Shown one piece after another: positions 25,601 to 34,053 of a DNA stretch of 64,000 nucleotides. Numbering within the stretch: position 1 is the first letter of the stretch; the number at the start of each line of letters is the position of its first letter. The notes beneath the pieces were generated by a model. It did not search any database. It was not told the origin of the DNA and was given only the letters and a program-made list of their open reading frames with translations. The stretch is from positions 1,116,001 to 1,180,000 of the forward strand of contig OZ241752.1 of NCBI GenBank assembly GCA_965201155.1. The letters are read 5' to 3'. Position numbers and translations under genes: made by a program. This DNA comes from JANQOH01 sp965201155 (lineage in GTDB: Bacteria > Pseudomonadota > Alphaproteobacteria > UBA7887).

Positions 25601-26638
25601 ATGAGATTGCGTCCCGTTCCGGCGATCCTCGCCGTACTTGTCCTTGCCGCGGCCGGGAGCCGTACTGCCGCAGCGGAAAGCCCCGCCGGGATCGCCGCGA
25701 CCGCGGAGACACTGCTTGCCGAACTCGATGCACCCGATCGAAGGGCGGTGCTGTACGACCTCCACGCCCCGGAGCGCCGACAATGGTCGAACCTGCCGGC
25801 CGGAACCTCTCTCTCCCGGCTTGTCGGCCTCGGGATCGAACGGCCCGGCATCCGAATGGGCGATCTGGATGCCGCCCGGCAAGCAGCGGTGTTCGGATTC
25901 CTGCGGGTTGCCCTGAGCGCGGAGGGATACGCCCGGGTGCGTCAGATCGTGCGCGCGGAGGCGATGCTGGCGGCGTCGTTCATGGCCGCATTGTCCGGAA
26001 TAGCAGAAGACAATTACTGGTTCGCTATCTTCGGGACGCCGTCGACGGATGGCCGCTGGGCGTGGCAATTCGGCGGCCACCACCTGGCGGTGAACGCGAC
26101 CCTCGACGGAGACCGGATGTTTCTCTCGCCGATGTTCCTGGGGGTGGAGCCTGCACGGTACGAGGATGGCGGGATGGCCTATGAGCCGATGAAGGGGGAA
26201 TTGGACGGCGGGGTGGAACTGATGGCGGCGCTGGATCCGGCGCAGAGGGCGGCGGCTCTGATGAATGCGCGTCCCTCGGACGTATACGCCGGTGCGGGGC
26301 GCGACGGGGTGATGCCGCCGGTTGAAGGGTCGGCAGCGGGTGGCTGGACAAGGGAGCAGCAGGCGTTGCTGGCGGGTCTCGTCGGTCGCTGGATCGGGCT
26401 GATGCCGGAGGCGTTTGCCGCGGTGCGTCTGTCGGAAGTCGCTGCGGATATGGAGCAGACCCGATTTGCGTGGCACGGCCGGCCCGACGGTAGCGGAGAT
26501 GTCTACTACCGCATTCAGGGCCCGCGGCTGCTGATCGAATTCTCGGCCGAGGGAGCCGGCGAGGATACCGGGCACTATCACTCGATCTACCGGAACCCGG
26601 TCAACGAATATGGCGGTGTGCCACCGCGCCGGGAATGA
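25601..26638 (+). CDS. DUF3500 domain-containing exported protein
   Basis: A 345-residue protein with a Sec signal (residues 1-25, MRLRPVPAILAVLVLAAAGS and cleavage near AAA). The body matches DUF3500: AVLYDLHAPERRQWSNLPAG, the central AWQFGGHHLAVNATL, SPMFLGVEPA, and the C-terminal RFAWHGRPDGSGDVYYRIQGPRLLIEF. The function of DUF3500 is unknown; the GGHH pair is conserved and could bind a metal. GGAGG lies 7 bases before the ATG. It stands alone between insertion-sequence remnants and a degraded toxin-antitoxin locus. Confidence 0.82.
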   Translation: MRLRPVPAILAVLVLAAAGSRTAAAESPAGIAATAETLLAELDAPDRRAVLYDLHAPERRQWSNLPAGTSLSRLVGLGIERPGIRMGDLDAARQAAVFGFLRVALSAEGYARVRQIVRAEAMLAASFMAALSGIAEDNYWFAIFGTPSTDGRWAWQFGGHHLAVNATLDGDRMFLSPMFLGVEPARYEDGGMAYEPMKGELDGGVELMAALDPAQRAAALMNARPSDVYAGAGRDGVMPPVEGSAAGGWTREQQALLAGLVGRWIGLMPEAFAAVRLSEVAADMEQTRFAWHGRPDGSGDVYYRIQGPRLLIEFSAEGAGEDTGHYHSIYRNPVNEYGGVPPRRE

Positions 26639-26909
26639 GCGGTCCGTGTCATCGGTCGGTGGCCCCGCCGGATTTTCCGAGCGTGACGGCAACCCTGCGG
26701 TCGCACACCGCGATGTCCACACTGCATTCCCGGGCGGATTTGAGCCTCTCCACGCAGCACAGGGAAGACAGGCGTACCGCAAAATTTTCCGGACGCGCCG
26801 GTCACGGCCCTCGCGATGCCCGCGGATCGACGAGCGGAAGGTCCATGGCGCCGCCGATCGTATTCAGCCGCCGGTCATGGCTTGCCGGAGCCATTTCCTG
26901 CGATGCACC

Positions 26910-27197
26910 TCATGCGGTAATCCGCACCTGCATGCCCAACGCCCGGGCGATCCGCATCACCGTGGCGAAGCTGGGATTGCCATTCTCCGACAATGCCTTG
27001 TAGAGGCCCTCGCGGCTCATTCCCGTCTCGCGCGCCAGCCGGCTCATGTTCCCCGACCGGGCAATGTCGTTCAGCGCGGCGCGGATCAGGCTGCCGTCAC
27101 CCGGGTCCTCCTCCGCGCAGGCCTCCAGATAGAGCCGTGCGTCCTCCGGCGTCCGCAGGTGTTCCGCAGCATCCCACCGGGTGAATGTCTCGCTCAT
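26910..27197 (-). CDS. HigA-like addiction module antidote protein
   Basis: A 95-residue antitoxin. The helix-turn-helix lies in the C-terminal half: NMSRLARETGMSREGLYKALSENGNPSFATVMRIARALG (about residues 50-88), preceded by RTPEDARLYLEACAEEDPGDGSLIRAALNDIARS, the standard opening of the addiction-module antidote family. It appears intact and in frame. Its ATG overlaps the TGA of the toxin remnant upstream (ATGA). The toxin is broken, so this antitoxin is probably an orphan; it may still repress its own operon through the palindrome at 27370. Confidence 0.88.
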   Translation of the reverse strand: MSETFTRWDAAEHLRTPEDARLYLEACAEEDPGDGSLIRAALNDIARSGNMSRLARETGMSREGLYKALSENGNPSFATVMRIARALGMQVRITA

Positions 27198-27357
27198 CCC
27201 TGCCTCCAGTCCCGCGCCAACCGCCCACTGCCCTGATGTTGCCGGCATGGCCGAGCGACAGGCTCCGCAGCCGGGCATTGATCCGGGCAACCGCTCCCCT
27301 GTCGCGCAAGCCGCGGATCCAACGCTTGAAGGTGGTGCTTTGGACGACTTCGAGCAC
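27194..27357 (-). pseudogene. HigB/RelE-like toxin with internal deletion
   Basis: From the GTG at 27357, MLEVVQSTTFKRWIRGLRDR then GAVARINARLRSLSLGHAGN matches the first half of RelE/ParE-family HigB toxins (about 100 residues). After IRAVG the frame is lost. The other frame resumes with RLARDWRQG and a stop at 27194, which is the normal toxin C-terminus overlapping the antitoxin start. So about half of the toxin core (the GVSELRI and YRVYF region in relatives) has been removed with a frame change near 27237. The toxin should be inactive. Confidence 0.75.
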
Positions 27358-27369
27358 GAAGTAACTGTA

Positions 27370-27386
27370 ACCTGTGGTTCACAGGT
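27370..27386. promoter_or_regulatory. operator-like palindrome of the HigBA-type locus
   Basis: ACCTGTG-GTT-CACAGGT is a perfect 7-bp inverted repeat with a 3-bp centre, 12 bp upstream of the toxin remnant's GTG start. HigA-type antitoxins repress their operons by binding such dyads near the promoter. Its perfection, despite toxin decay, suggests that autorepression is retained. Confidence 0.55.
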
Positions 27387-27703
27387 GATCAAGGACGTCA
27401 TCGCCCGGCATGCCATTGGAGCGCGCCGCTCGAGGCCAGCGGTTATGCTCCGGTACCACCTCCATCCCACCGGGATGCCGGGTTCAGCGCTCGCATGAGG
27501 TCTCATGCTTCGCACCGCCGAGAGGAGGGTCCGGCCGGAAGCGGGGCGACGGTGGGCGCATCCAGTTCCTGGAGAAGCTGAACGGCAACGGCGCGGCGGA
27601 TACCAGCGATCATTGATTATGACGGTTTTTCGCTTGCGGACAGCGCCGTCTTCGGCGCGATAGCCGAGCAGCCGGATGAGTCGGACACCAACAGCATTCG
27701 GTA
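27387..27703. other. region without recognised gene between operator and ligA copy
   Basis: About 320 bp. Several short reading frames cross it, but none shows family motifs, and codon use is not convincing. It probably contains decayed accessory DNA. The palindromic HigBA operator lies at its left edge, the 93-bp ligA-like copy at its right. Confidence 0.4.
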
Positions 27704-27796
27704 TTACCCGCCCGCGGACAGGGCGCGCCAGTCGGCTTCGTTCAATACGGAGACGCCCGTCGCCTCGGCTTTTGACAGCTTTGAACCGGCGTCGGC
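27704..27796 (-). repeat. diverged copy of the ligA 3' end
   Basis: This 93-bp segment aligns without gaps with 28151-28243, the last 93 bp of ligA, with about ten mismatches. On the minus strand it reads DAGSKLSKAEATGVSVLNEA then DWRALSAGG and a stop, against DAGSKLAKAEAMGVSILSEA then DWRTLSADG in ligA. Several differences are silent or conservative, so the copy came from a functional ligA end. It flanks the RHH/PIN remnant cassette on the side opposite to ligA. Confidence 0.85.
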
Positions 27797-27887
27797 AGAT
27801 GATGCTGGGCGCCGCGCCGGAAGTTGACGCGCCCCGCCCTCGGCGGATAAGTCAGGCGCATACGTGTCTATGTGCGGAGAACCTTCA

Positions 27888-28124
27888 ATGCCCCGATGGA
27901 ACCTGTCCATTCCCGAAGAAACGGACCGAGCGGTCCGCGCCTTTCTCGGACGCGCGGGCGGCAAGAAGGGCGATCTCTCCCGGTTCGTCAACGACGCCGT
28001 GCGGCGTCGGGTTTTCGATCTCACCGTCGGCCAGGTCAAGGACCGGAATGCGGTCTTCGACAGGGAGGAACTTCTCGATGCAATAGACGAGGAGGTGACA
28101 GCCGCACGTGCGGATCGTCTGTGA
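27888..28124 (+). CDS. ribbon-helix-helix antitoxin-like protein
   Basis: A 78-residue protein: MPRWNLSIPEETDRAVRAFL then GKKGDLSRFVNDAVRRRVFDLTV, the beta-strand plus two helices of an RHH DNA-binding domain with an extra C-terminal helix. Family members pair with PIN-domain toxins. The start at 27888 gives the normal N-terminus; a GTG at 27864 would add eight residues. The toxin start codon (GTG, 28108) overlaps its 3' end by 17 bp. It appears intact although its partner is truncated. Confidence 0.78.
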   Translation: MPRWNLSIPEETDRAVRAFLGRAGGKKGDLSRFVNDAVRRRVFDLTVGQVKDRNAVFDREELLDAIDEEVTAARADRL

Positions 28125-28150
28125 CACGAACATTCTGGTCAGCGCCCCTA
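28108..28150 (+). pseudogene. PIN-domain toxin, truncated after 13 codons
   Basis: GTG at 28108 opens VRIVCDTNILVSA, the exact start of PIN toxins, including the first catalytic Asp. Homology stops at about 28146, and the sequence runs straight into the 3' end of ligA (antisense). Only the first beta strand of a roughly 140-residue nuclease remains. GGAGG at 28091 could be its ribosome site. It would be a functional partner of the RHH protein if complete. Confidence 0.7.
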
Positions 28151-30217
28151 TCACCCGTCCGCGGACAGGGTGCGCCAGTCGGCTTCGCTCAGTATGGAGA
28201 CGCCCATCGCCTCGGCTTTTGCCAGTTTTGAACCGGCATCGGCGCCGGCGACCACATAGTCGGTCTGGCCGGACACCGTGCCCGAGACGCGCGCGCCTGC
28301 CGCTTGCGCCATCGCCTTGGCTTCAGCGCGGCTCATCGTTGTCAGCTTGCCGGTGAAGACCACCACCTTGCCTGCCAGGGGCGCGTCTGCCGCCGCGCGT
28401 TCCGGCGCCTCCACCGTCACTTCGTCCGCCAGCCTTGCAACCACTGCCTGATTGCGCGTCTCGGCAAAGAACCCGACAATATCCGCCGCCACCTTCGGCC
28501 CGATGCCGTCAATCGCGACCAGGCTGCCGCTGGCTTCGCTGTCTGCACCATCCGCCGCCTCCGCGGCGGCGCGCAATGCGTCGAGACTGCCATAGCTTTG
28601 CGCCAGCAGCCGAGCCGTGGCTTGTCCGATCTGGCGAATGCCAAGGGCGTAGATGAACCGCTCCAACGGGATGCGGCGCCGCGCCTCGACGGCGGCCAGC
28701 AGATTGCGCACGGAGGTTTCCCCCCACCCTTCGCGTTCCGCCAGTTCTTCCGCACGGACGTCGAGGCGGAACAGGTCGGCCGGCTCCCGCACCAGCGCGT
28801 CGCGCCAGAACGCCTCGATCTGTTTCGTTCCCAGCCCTTCAATATCGAAAGCGTCGCGGCTGACGAAATGCCGCAGGCGCTCCACCGCCTGTGCTTCGCA
28901 GATCAGCCCGCCGGTGCAGCGGCGCACGGCTTCTCCCGGCTCGCGGACCGCGCGCGCACTGCATACCGGGCAGGTTTCGGGGACGACAAAGGGAACGGCA
29001 TCCGCGGGCCGCTGCGACACATCCACTGAGACGATTTGCGGAATGACATCGCCGGCGCGCTGCACCACCACCATGTCGCCCTCGCGTGCATCCTTGCGGG
29101 CGATCTCGTCTTCGTTATGCAGCGTCGCGCGTGAAACCACGACGCCCCCGACGGTGACCGGCGTCAACTGCGCGACCGGGGTCAATGCGCCGGTACGCCC
29201 CACCTGGATGGTGATCCTTTCCAGCCGGGTCATCGCCTGCTCGGCCTTGAACTTGTGGGCCAGCGCCCAGCGCGGGCTGCGGCTGACGGCGCCCAGCCGC
29301 CCCTGCCAGTCCAGCCGGTTCACCTTGTACACAACACCGTCCAGATCGAAGTCGAACGCCGCCCGGCTCGCTTCGATATCCGCGTGCCAGGCGATCAGTT
29401 CGTCGAGGTCGGCGCTGAATGCCACCGGATGATTGAGCACGAAGCCGCATTCCTCCAGGAACGCCCGCGCCTCGGCCATTGTCGCGCCGAGGGGCGCCGA
29501 TGACTCGCCCCAGGCATAAGCGAAGAAGCGCAATTTCCGCGCCGCCGTCACGGCCGCATCAATCTGCCGCAGGCTTCCCGCCGCAGCATTGCGCGGGTTG
29601 GCGTAGGGAGGCTCGCCCTCTGCCGCGCGCGCCGCATTGAGCGCCGAGAACTCCGACTTGGTCATATAGACCTCGCCGCGTACTTCCAGCACGGCCGGCG
29701 GCGCGGCGCCGTCCAGCCGGTGCGGAATATCCGCCACTGTGCGCACATTGGCGGTGACGTCTTCGCCCTCCATGCCGTCGCCGCGCGTGACGCCGGCTGT
29801 CAGAACGCCTGCCTCATAGCGCAGCGAAGCGGAAAGACCGTCGATTTTCGGCTCCGCCGCCAGCACCACCGGTTCTTCCGGCGCAAGGTCGAGAAACCGG
29901 CGCACGCGCGCCGCGAACTCGTGCACATCGGCAGCGTCAAAGGCATTGGCGAGAGAGAGCATCGGCGCCGTGTGGCGGACCTTGCGAAAGCCTCCCGCAG
30001 GCGGCGCGCCCACCTGCTCCGAAGGGCTGTCCGCGCGTTTGAGTTGGGGAAAGCGCGCTTCCAGCGCGGCATTGCGGCGGCGCAGCGCGTCATATTCGGC
30101 ATCGCTGATTTCCGGCGCCGCGTCGGTGTGATAGAGCCGGTCATGACGCGCAATGTCATGCGCCAGGCGGGCGAGTTCAGCGTCCGCCTGCGCCGCGTCC
30201 AGGCTTTCAGGCGGCAT
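28151..30217 (-). CDS. ligA: NAD-dependent DNA ligase LigA
   Basis: A 688-residue essential ligase sealing nicks in replication and repair. Domains in order: Ia (YHTDAAPEISDAEYDALRRR), adenylation with the nucleophile in EPKIDGLSASLRY, OB fold (AVSRSPRWALAHKFKAEQAM), a four-Cys zinc finger (CPVC then CTGGLICEAQ), helix-hairpin-helix region, and BRCT (PLAGKVVVFTGKLTTMSRAE) to the end. ATG 30217 gives the normal start; GTG 30235, overlapping the recN stop, and ATG 30277 are alternatives. It follows recN in the order bamD-recN-ligA typical of alphaproteobacteria. Its 3' 93 bp are duplicated at 27704. Confidence 0.97.
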   Translation of the reverse strand: MPPESLDAAQADAELARLAHDIARHDRLYHTDAAPEISDAEYDALRRRNAALEARFPQLKRADSPSEQVGAPPAGGFRKVRHTAPMLSLANAFDAADVHEFAARVRRFLDLAPEEPVVLAAEPKIDGLSASLRYEAGVLTAGVTRGDGMEGEDVTANVRTVADIPHRLDGAAPPAVLEVRGEVYMTKSEFSALNAARAAEGEPPYANPRNAAAGSLRQIDAAVTAARKLRFFAYAWGESSAPLGATMAEARAFLEECGFVLNHPVAFSADLDELIAWHADIEASRAAFDFDLDGVVYKVNRLDWQGRLGAVSRSPRWALAHKFKAEQAMTRLERITIQVGRTGALTPVAQLTPVTVGGVVVSRATLHNEDEIARKDAREGDMVVVQRAGDVIPQIVSVDVSQRPADAVPFVVPETCPVCSARAVREPGEAVRRCTGGLICEAQAVERLRHFVSRDAFDIEGLGTKQIEAFWRDALVREPADLFRLDVRAEELAEREGWGETSVRNLLAAVEARRRIPLERFIYALGIRQIGQATARLLAQSYGSLDALRAAAEAADGADSEASGSLVAIDGIGPKVAADIVGFFAETRNQAVVARLADEVTVEAPERAAADAPLAGKVVVFTGKLTTMSRAEAKAMAQAAGARVSGTVSGQTDYVVAGADAGSKLAKAEAMGVSILSEADWRTLSADG

Positions 30218-30231
30218 GTCGGCAGCGCCGC

Positions 30232-31959
30232 TCACGGTGTCGCTCGCTGCCAGGCGCCGGAAGTCTCGCGACCGCATGTCGGCGCGCTCACCGCCGCCAG
30301 CAGGCTGTCGGCAGCGGCGCGGGCCTCCTCGGTGATTTCCGCGCCGGACAACATGCGGGCGATTTCCTCGCGGCGGGCGCCCGGCGGCAACGGTTCGGCG
30401 GTGGTTCGCGTTGTCCCGCACTGCACGGACTTGGCAATGCGGTAATGATGCGCCGCCAGCGCGGCAACCTGCGGATGATGCGTCACCACCAGCACCTGGG
30501 CGTTGCGCGCCAGCCGGGCGAGCCGCACGCCGCAGGCATGCGCCACTGCGCCGCCTACACCGGCGTCGATTTCGTCGAAGATCATGCTCGGTGTTGCCTG
30601 CCGGTCCGCGAGCACGGCGCACAGCGCCAGCATGAAGCGCGACAATTCGCCCCCCGACGCCACGTGATGCAGCGCGCCGGCGGCCGCCCCGGCATTGGTG
30701 GCCGCACGAAATGTCACGCGCTCTGCGCCGTGAGCGCCGCCCGCGCCTTCCGCTAATGGGGTCAGATCGACCGAGAAGCGCGCATTATCCAGCTTCAGGG
30801 CGGCGAATTCCTTCGCCAGATCGGCAGCCAGTGCAGTCGCCGCCGCGCGCCGCCCGGCGCTCAACCGTGCCGCTGCCTCGTCCCAGGCGGCGCGGGCGGC
30901 GGCGGAAGCGGCGCGCAAGGGCGCAAGTCCGTGTTCACTGTCCTCGATTGCGGCCAGCCGCGCCGCGATATCATCGGCCAGCGCGGGCAGGTCGTCCGCC
31001 GCCACGCGGAATTTGCGCGCCGCCGCCCGCAATGTGAACAAGCGCGCCTCCACCGCCTCCAGATGCGCAGCGTCGAAGTCAGGAGCGGCGGCCGCGGCGT
31101 CGAGAGCGGCGCTCGCCTCCGTGGTTTCGATCAGCGCCCGGTCGAATGCCGCTGCCAGCTCGTCGAGGCGTCCGCCGGCGCGGGGCGCGGCGTCGCGCAG
31201 CGTCCGCGCCGCTTCACCCAGCATCCGCTCCGGCCCCGGCTCGCTTGCCAGCGCCGCCCCGGCCGCGGCCAGCGCCGACGCCACCCGCTCCCCCGCCATC
31301 AGCGCCTTGCGCTCCGCGTGCAGCTTCGCCTCCTCGCCGGGCCGCGGCGCCAGCCGGGTCAGGTCTTCCGACTGGCCCTCCAGCAGGCCGCGCTCTGCCG
31401 CGTCGGCGGCCAATGCGGCCTCCGCCTCGGCCAGTTGCTGCCCGGTAGCGGCAAGGCGGGCATGGGCGTCCGCCACTTGTGCCGCCTGCTCGGCAAGCGC
31501 GCCGAAGCGGTCCAGCGCGCCGCGGTGGCGCGACACATCGAGCAGGCCGAGCCTGTCATTCTGGCCGTAGAGTTCGAGCAGATGGCGGCCGAGTTCGGCC
31601 AGCGCCGTCACTGTGGCCGGGCGGTCGTTGATGTAGGCGCGGCTGCGCCCGTCGGCGCCGACATGGCGGCGCAGTATGACCTCGCCTTCGATATCCGGGT
31701 CTTCGAGGCCGCGGCCGTTCAGCCACTCGGCGGCGGTGCTGCCCCGGACAACCGCGAAGACGGCGGTGACGACAGCCTGCCGCGCGCCCTTGCGCACAAG
31801 ATCGGCGCCCCCCCGGCGGCCCAGCGCCAGGCCGAGACCGTCAATCAGGATCGACTTGCCGGCGCCGGTTTCGCCGGTCAGCGCGCACAGTCCGGGGCCG
31901 AATTCGAGGTCGATCGCCTCGATCACGACAAGATCGCGAATCGACAGCCGGCGCAGCAT
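30232..31959 (-). CDS. recN: DNA repair protein RecN
   Basis: A 575-residue SMC-like ATPase for double-strand break repair. Walker A is LTGETGAGKSILIDGLGLAL (about residues 28-47); the YGQND block LELYGQNDRLGLLD follows; a long Ala-rich coiled coil occupies the middle; and the C-terminal lobe has HHVASGGELSRFMLALCAVL (signature) and MIFDEIDAGVGGAVA (Walker B). Length fits the family (about 550). It lies between bamD and ligA on the same strand, 53 bp after bamD. Confidence 0.96.
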   Translation of the reverse strand: MLRRLSIRDLVVIEAIDLEFGPGLCALTGETGAGKSILIDGLGLALGRRGGADLVRKGARQAVVTAVFAVVRGSTAAEWLNGRGLEDPDIEGEVILRRHVGADGRSRAYINDRPATVTALAELGRHLLELYGQNDRLGLLDVSRHRGALDRFGALAEQAAQVADAHARLAATGQQLAEAEAALAADAAERGLLEGQSEDLTRLAPRPGEEAKLHAERKALMAGERVASALAAAGAALASEPGPERMLGEAARTLRDAAPRAGGRLDELAAAFDRALIETTEASAALDAAAAAPDFDAAHLEAVEARLFTLRAAARKFRVAADDLPALADDIAARLAAIEDSEHGLAPLRAASAAARAAWDEAAARLSAGRRAAATALAADLAKEFAALKLDNARFSVDLTPLAEGAGGAHGAERVTFRAATNAGAAAGALHHVASGGELSRFMLALCAVLADRQATPSMIFDEIDAGVGGAVAHACGVRLARLARNAQVLVVTHHPQVAALAAHHYRIAKSVQCGTTRTTAEPLPPGARREEIARMLSGAEITEEARAAADSLLAAVSAPTCGRETSGAWQRATP

Positions 31960-32012
31960 CGCGGCGGCTCAGGAAAATCGCCGGAAAACCACCCCGCCGG
32001 CTCGGGAGCGCG

Positions 32013-32828
32013 CTAGAACAGCCAGCCGAACCACGACCCGTCTTCATCGTCCGGCAGGGGGGCAATGCCGCCGCCCTGCAACAGCGCATAGGCGTCGCGG
32101 TACCACACGCTGCCCGGGAAATTGTGACCGAGAACCGCCGCCGCCGAGCGCGCTTCGCTCTGCACCCCCAGCGCCAGATAGCATTCCGTCAGGCGCAGCA
32201 GCGCTTCCGGCACATGCGATGTCGTCTGATAGTCGGCCACCACATTGCGGAACCGATTGATGGCGGCGAGGTAGAACCGCAAATCCTGATAGGTGCGCCC
32301 GACTTCCATCTCCTTGCCGGCAAGATGGTCGCGCACCAGCGAAAGTTTGAGCGCGACATCGCGGGAATAGCGGGTATCAGGATAGCGGCGCTGCAGCTCC
32401 TCGAACGAATCGCGGGCGAGTTCCGTCATGCGCTGGTCGCGGCCGACATCGCTGATCTGCTCGTAATAGCTGAGGCCCACGAGATAATGCGCATAGGGCG
32501 CGTCGGCATTGCCGGGATGCAGTTGGATGAAGCGTTCGGCGGCTCCCACGGCGGCGTCATAGTCGTTGTTGCGGTAGTGCGCGTAGGCCGCCATGACCTG
32601 CGCGCGCGTCGCCCACACGGAATAGGGATGCTGGCGCTCCACTTCCTCGAAGGCCGCGGCGGCGGGCCGGTAGTCACCGCCGGACATCAGGTCCATGGCT
32701 TCGTTGTACAGGTCTTCCACCGGGCGCTCGACATAGACTTCCTCATCGCTGCTGCAGGCGGCGAGAACCAGCAGCATGAGCGCCGCGGCGGCACGCACGG
32801 CTGCACCCGGCGAAGGGAATTCAGACAC
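32013..32828 (-). CDS. bamD: outer membrane protein assembly factor BamD
   Basis: A 271-residue lipoprotein of the BAM complex that inserts beta-barrel proteins. The signal ends in the lipobox LAAC (Cys at residue 25 with the chosen start). TPR-type repeats follow: LYNEAMDLMSGGDYRPAAAA, FEEVERQHPYSVWATRAQVM, ERFIQLHPGN, SYYEQISDVGRDQRMTELAR, and RYPDTRYS. The GTG at 32828 is chosen because AAGGAGGG lies 7 bases upstream; the ATG at 32849 overlaps that site. It heads the bamD-recN-ligA operon; lpxC, often upstream, is not here. Confidence 0.94.
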   Translation of the reverse strand: MSEFPSPGAAVRAAAALMLLVLAACSSDEEVYVERPVEDLYNEAMDLMSGGDYRPAAAAFEEVERQHPYSVWATRAQVMAAYAHYRNNDYDAAVGAAERFIQLHPGNADAPYAHYLVGLSYYEQISDVGRDQRMTELARDSFEELQRRYPDTRYSRDVALKLSLVRDHLAGKEMEVGRTYQDLRFYLAAINRFRNVVADYQTTSHVPEALLRLTECYLALGVQSEARSAAAVLGHNFPGSVWYRDAYALLQGGGIAPLPDDEDGSWFGWLF

Positions 32829-32944
32829 GGAACAACCCTCCTTGTTCACGGCAGCACCCCGATATCAGGGCGACACGCAAGGACCATGAATTGCAACGAC
32901 ATAGACTGTGTTTATACCACGTCCCGCGCTGGCGCATACGCCCC

Positions 32945-33880
32945 TCACGCCGCGCGCCGGTTGAGGGCGGCGACCGCCGGAAGCACCTCGGCGATCAGCA
33001 TCCGGGTTTGCGCCGCCATGTCGGCATCACCGGCGCCGATCGGACGCAGGATGAACTTGGACACGCCGGCAGCAACATATTCCTCGATCCGGCCCATGAT
33101 CCCGGCGGTGCCGCCGCACACGAAGATACGCGCCGGATCGCGCCCCAGACGCTCGCGAGTAGCCCGGGCGCTGCGCACTACCGGCTCGTCATCCCACGAG
33201 CCATAGCGGAACGCGAAAGCGGCGCCGTAATGATCCTCGGGAATTCGCCGCCCGGCCGCTGCTGCGGCGCGGCGGATCTTTGTAACGATGACCGCCATTT
33301 CCTCCGGCGTTTCGAATGCTCCCTGCCAGCCCGTGCCGAAACGTGCGGTGCGCCGTATCGCCGCATCGCTCGAGCCGCCGAGCCACAGCGGCAGGTGTTT
33401 CTGCACCGGCAGCGGTGAGATCGTCGCCCCGCGCAATTGATGAAATTCCCCGTCGAAATCGACCGCGTCGCCGGACCACAGCCGGCGGATGATCTCCAGC
33501 CCCTCATTGGTGCGTTTGCCGCGTCCCCGCGTATTGCGTCCGGTGGCCTGCCAGTCCGCCCCGAGCACCGAGCCTATGCCGAACGCAGGCAGCAGGCGCC
33601 CGCCACTCAGCATGTCGATGGTCGCGCACTGCCTAGCCAGCAATACCGGGTCGCGCAGGGCGACCGAGGCCACGTTCATGCCGAATTTCAGCCGCTGCGT
33701 TGCGCCGGCAAGCGCCGCCATCGCGCTCATGCACTCGAGAACCGGCTGGCGGGAGATCAGACGGTCGGTCTGCCACAGCGAATCCACGCCGCCGTCTTCG
33801 CACTGTGCAACCCACCGCCAATAGGCCGCCGCGCTGCTGAACGGAAACTCCGCCAGCCCCAGTCCCACCGCAATCGACAT
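32945..33880 (-). CDS. LLM class flavin-dependent oxidoreductase
   Basis: A 311-residue luciferase-like (F420 or FMN) oxidoreductase. Typical blocks are GVDSLWQTDRLISRQPVLEC, KFGMNVASVALRDPVLLARQ, IDMLSGGRLLPAFGIGSV, RTNEGLEIIRRLWSGDAVDF, and LPLWLGGSSDAAIRRTARFG. The last region, FVCGGTAGIMGRIEEYVAAG, is also standard. The substrate is unknown. The start at 33880 (MSIAVGLGLAEFPF) begins the first beta strand; Met codons further upstream overlap the divergent deacetylase leader. It stands alone on this strand between bamD and the deacetylase. Confidence 0.88.
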   Translation of the reverse strand: MSIAVGLGLAEFPFSSAAAYWRWVAQCEDGGVDSLWQTDRLISRQPVLECMSAMAALAGATQRLKFGMNVASVALRDPVLLARQCATIDMLSGGRLLPAFGIGSVLGADWQATGRNTRGRGKRTNEGLEIIRRLWSGDAVDFDGEFHQLRGATISPLPVQKHLPLWLGGSSDAAIRRTARFGTGWQGAFETPEEMAVIVTKIRRAAAAAGRRIPEDHYGAAFAFRYGSWDDEPVVRSARATRERLGRDPARIFVCGGTAGIMGRIEEYVAAGVSKFILRPIGAGDADMAAQTRMLIAEVLPAVAALNRRAA

Positions 33881-34053
33881 GTGCGCCTCGTCCGTTTCCT
33901 CCGCCGGGATTTCGCACCGTTCCGCCGCCTGGTCGAAACCCCGGACGGAAGACGCGCCCGCAGGCAGCCTTAGCATGATCCGGGGAAATTTGGCAAAGCG
34001 GAATTCCCCGTGGCACCATGGCGGCAGACGCCCCCGGGAAGGGAGAATGCGCC

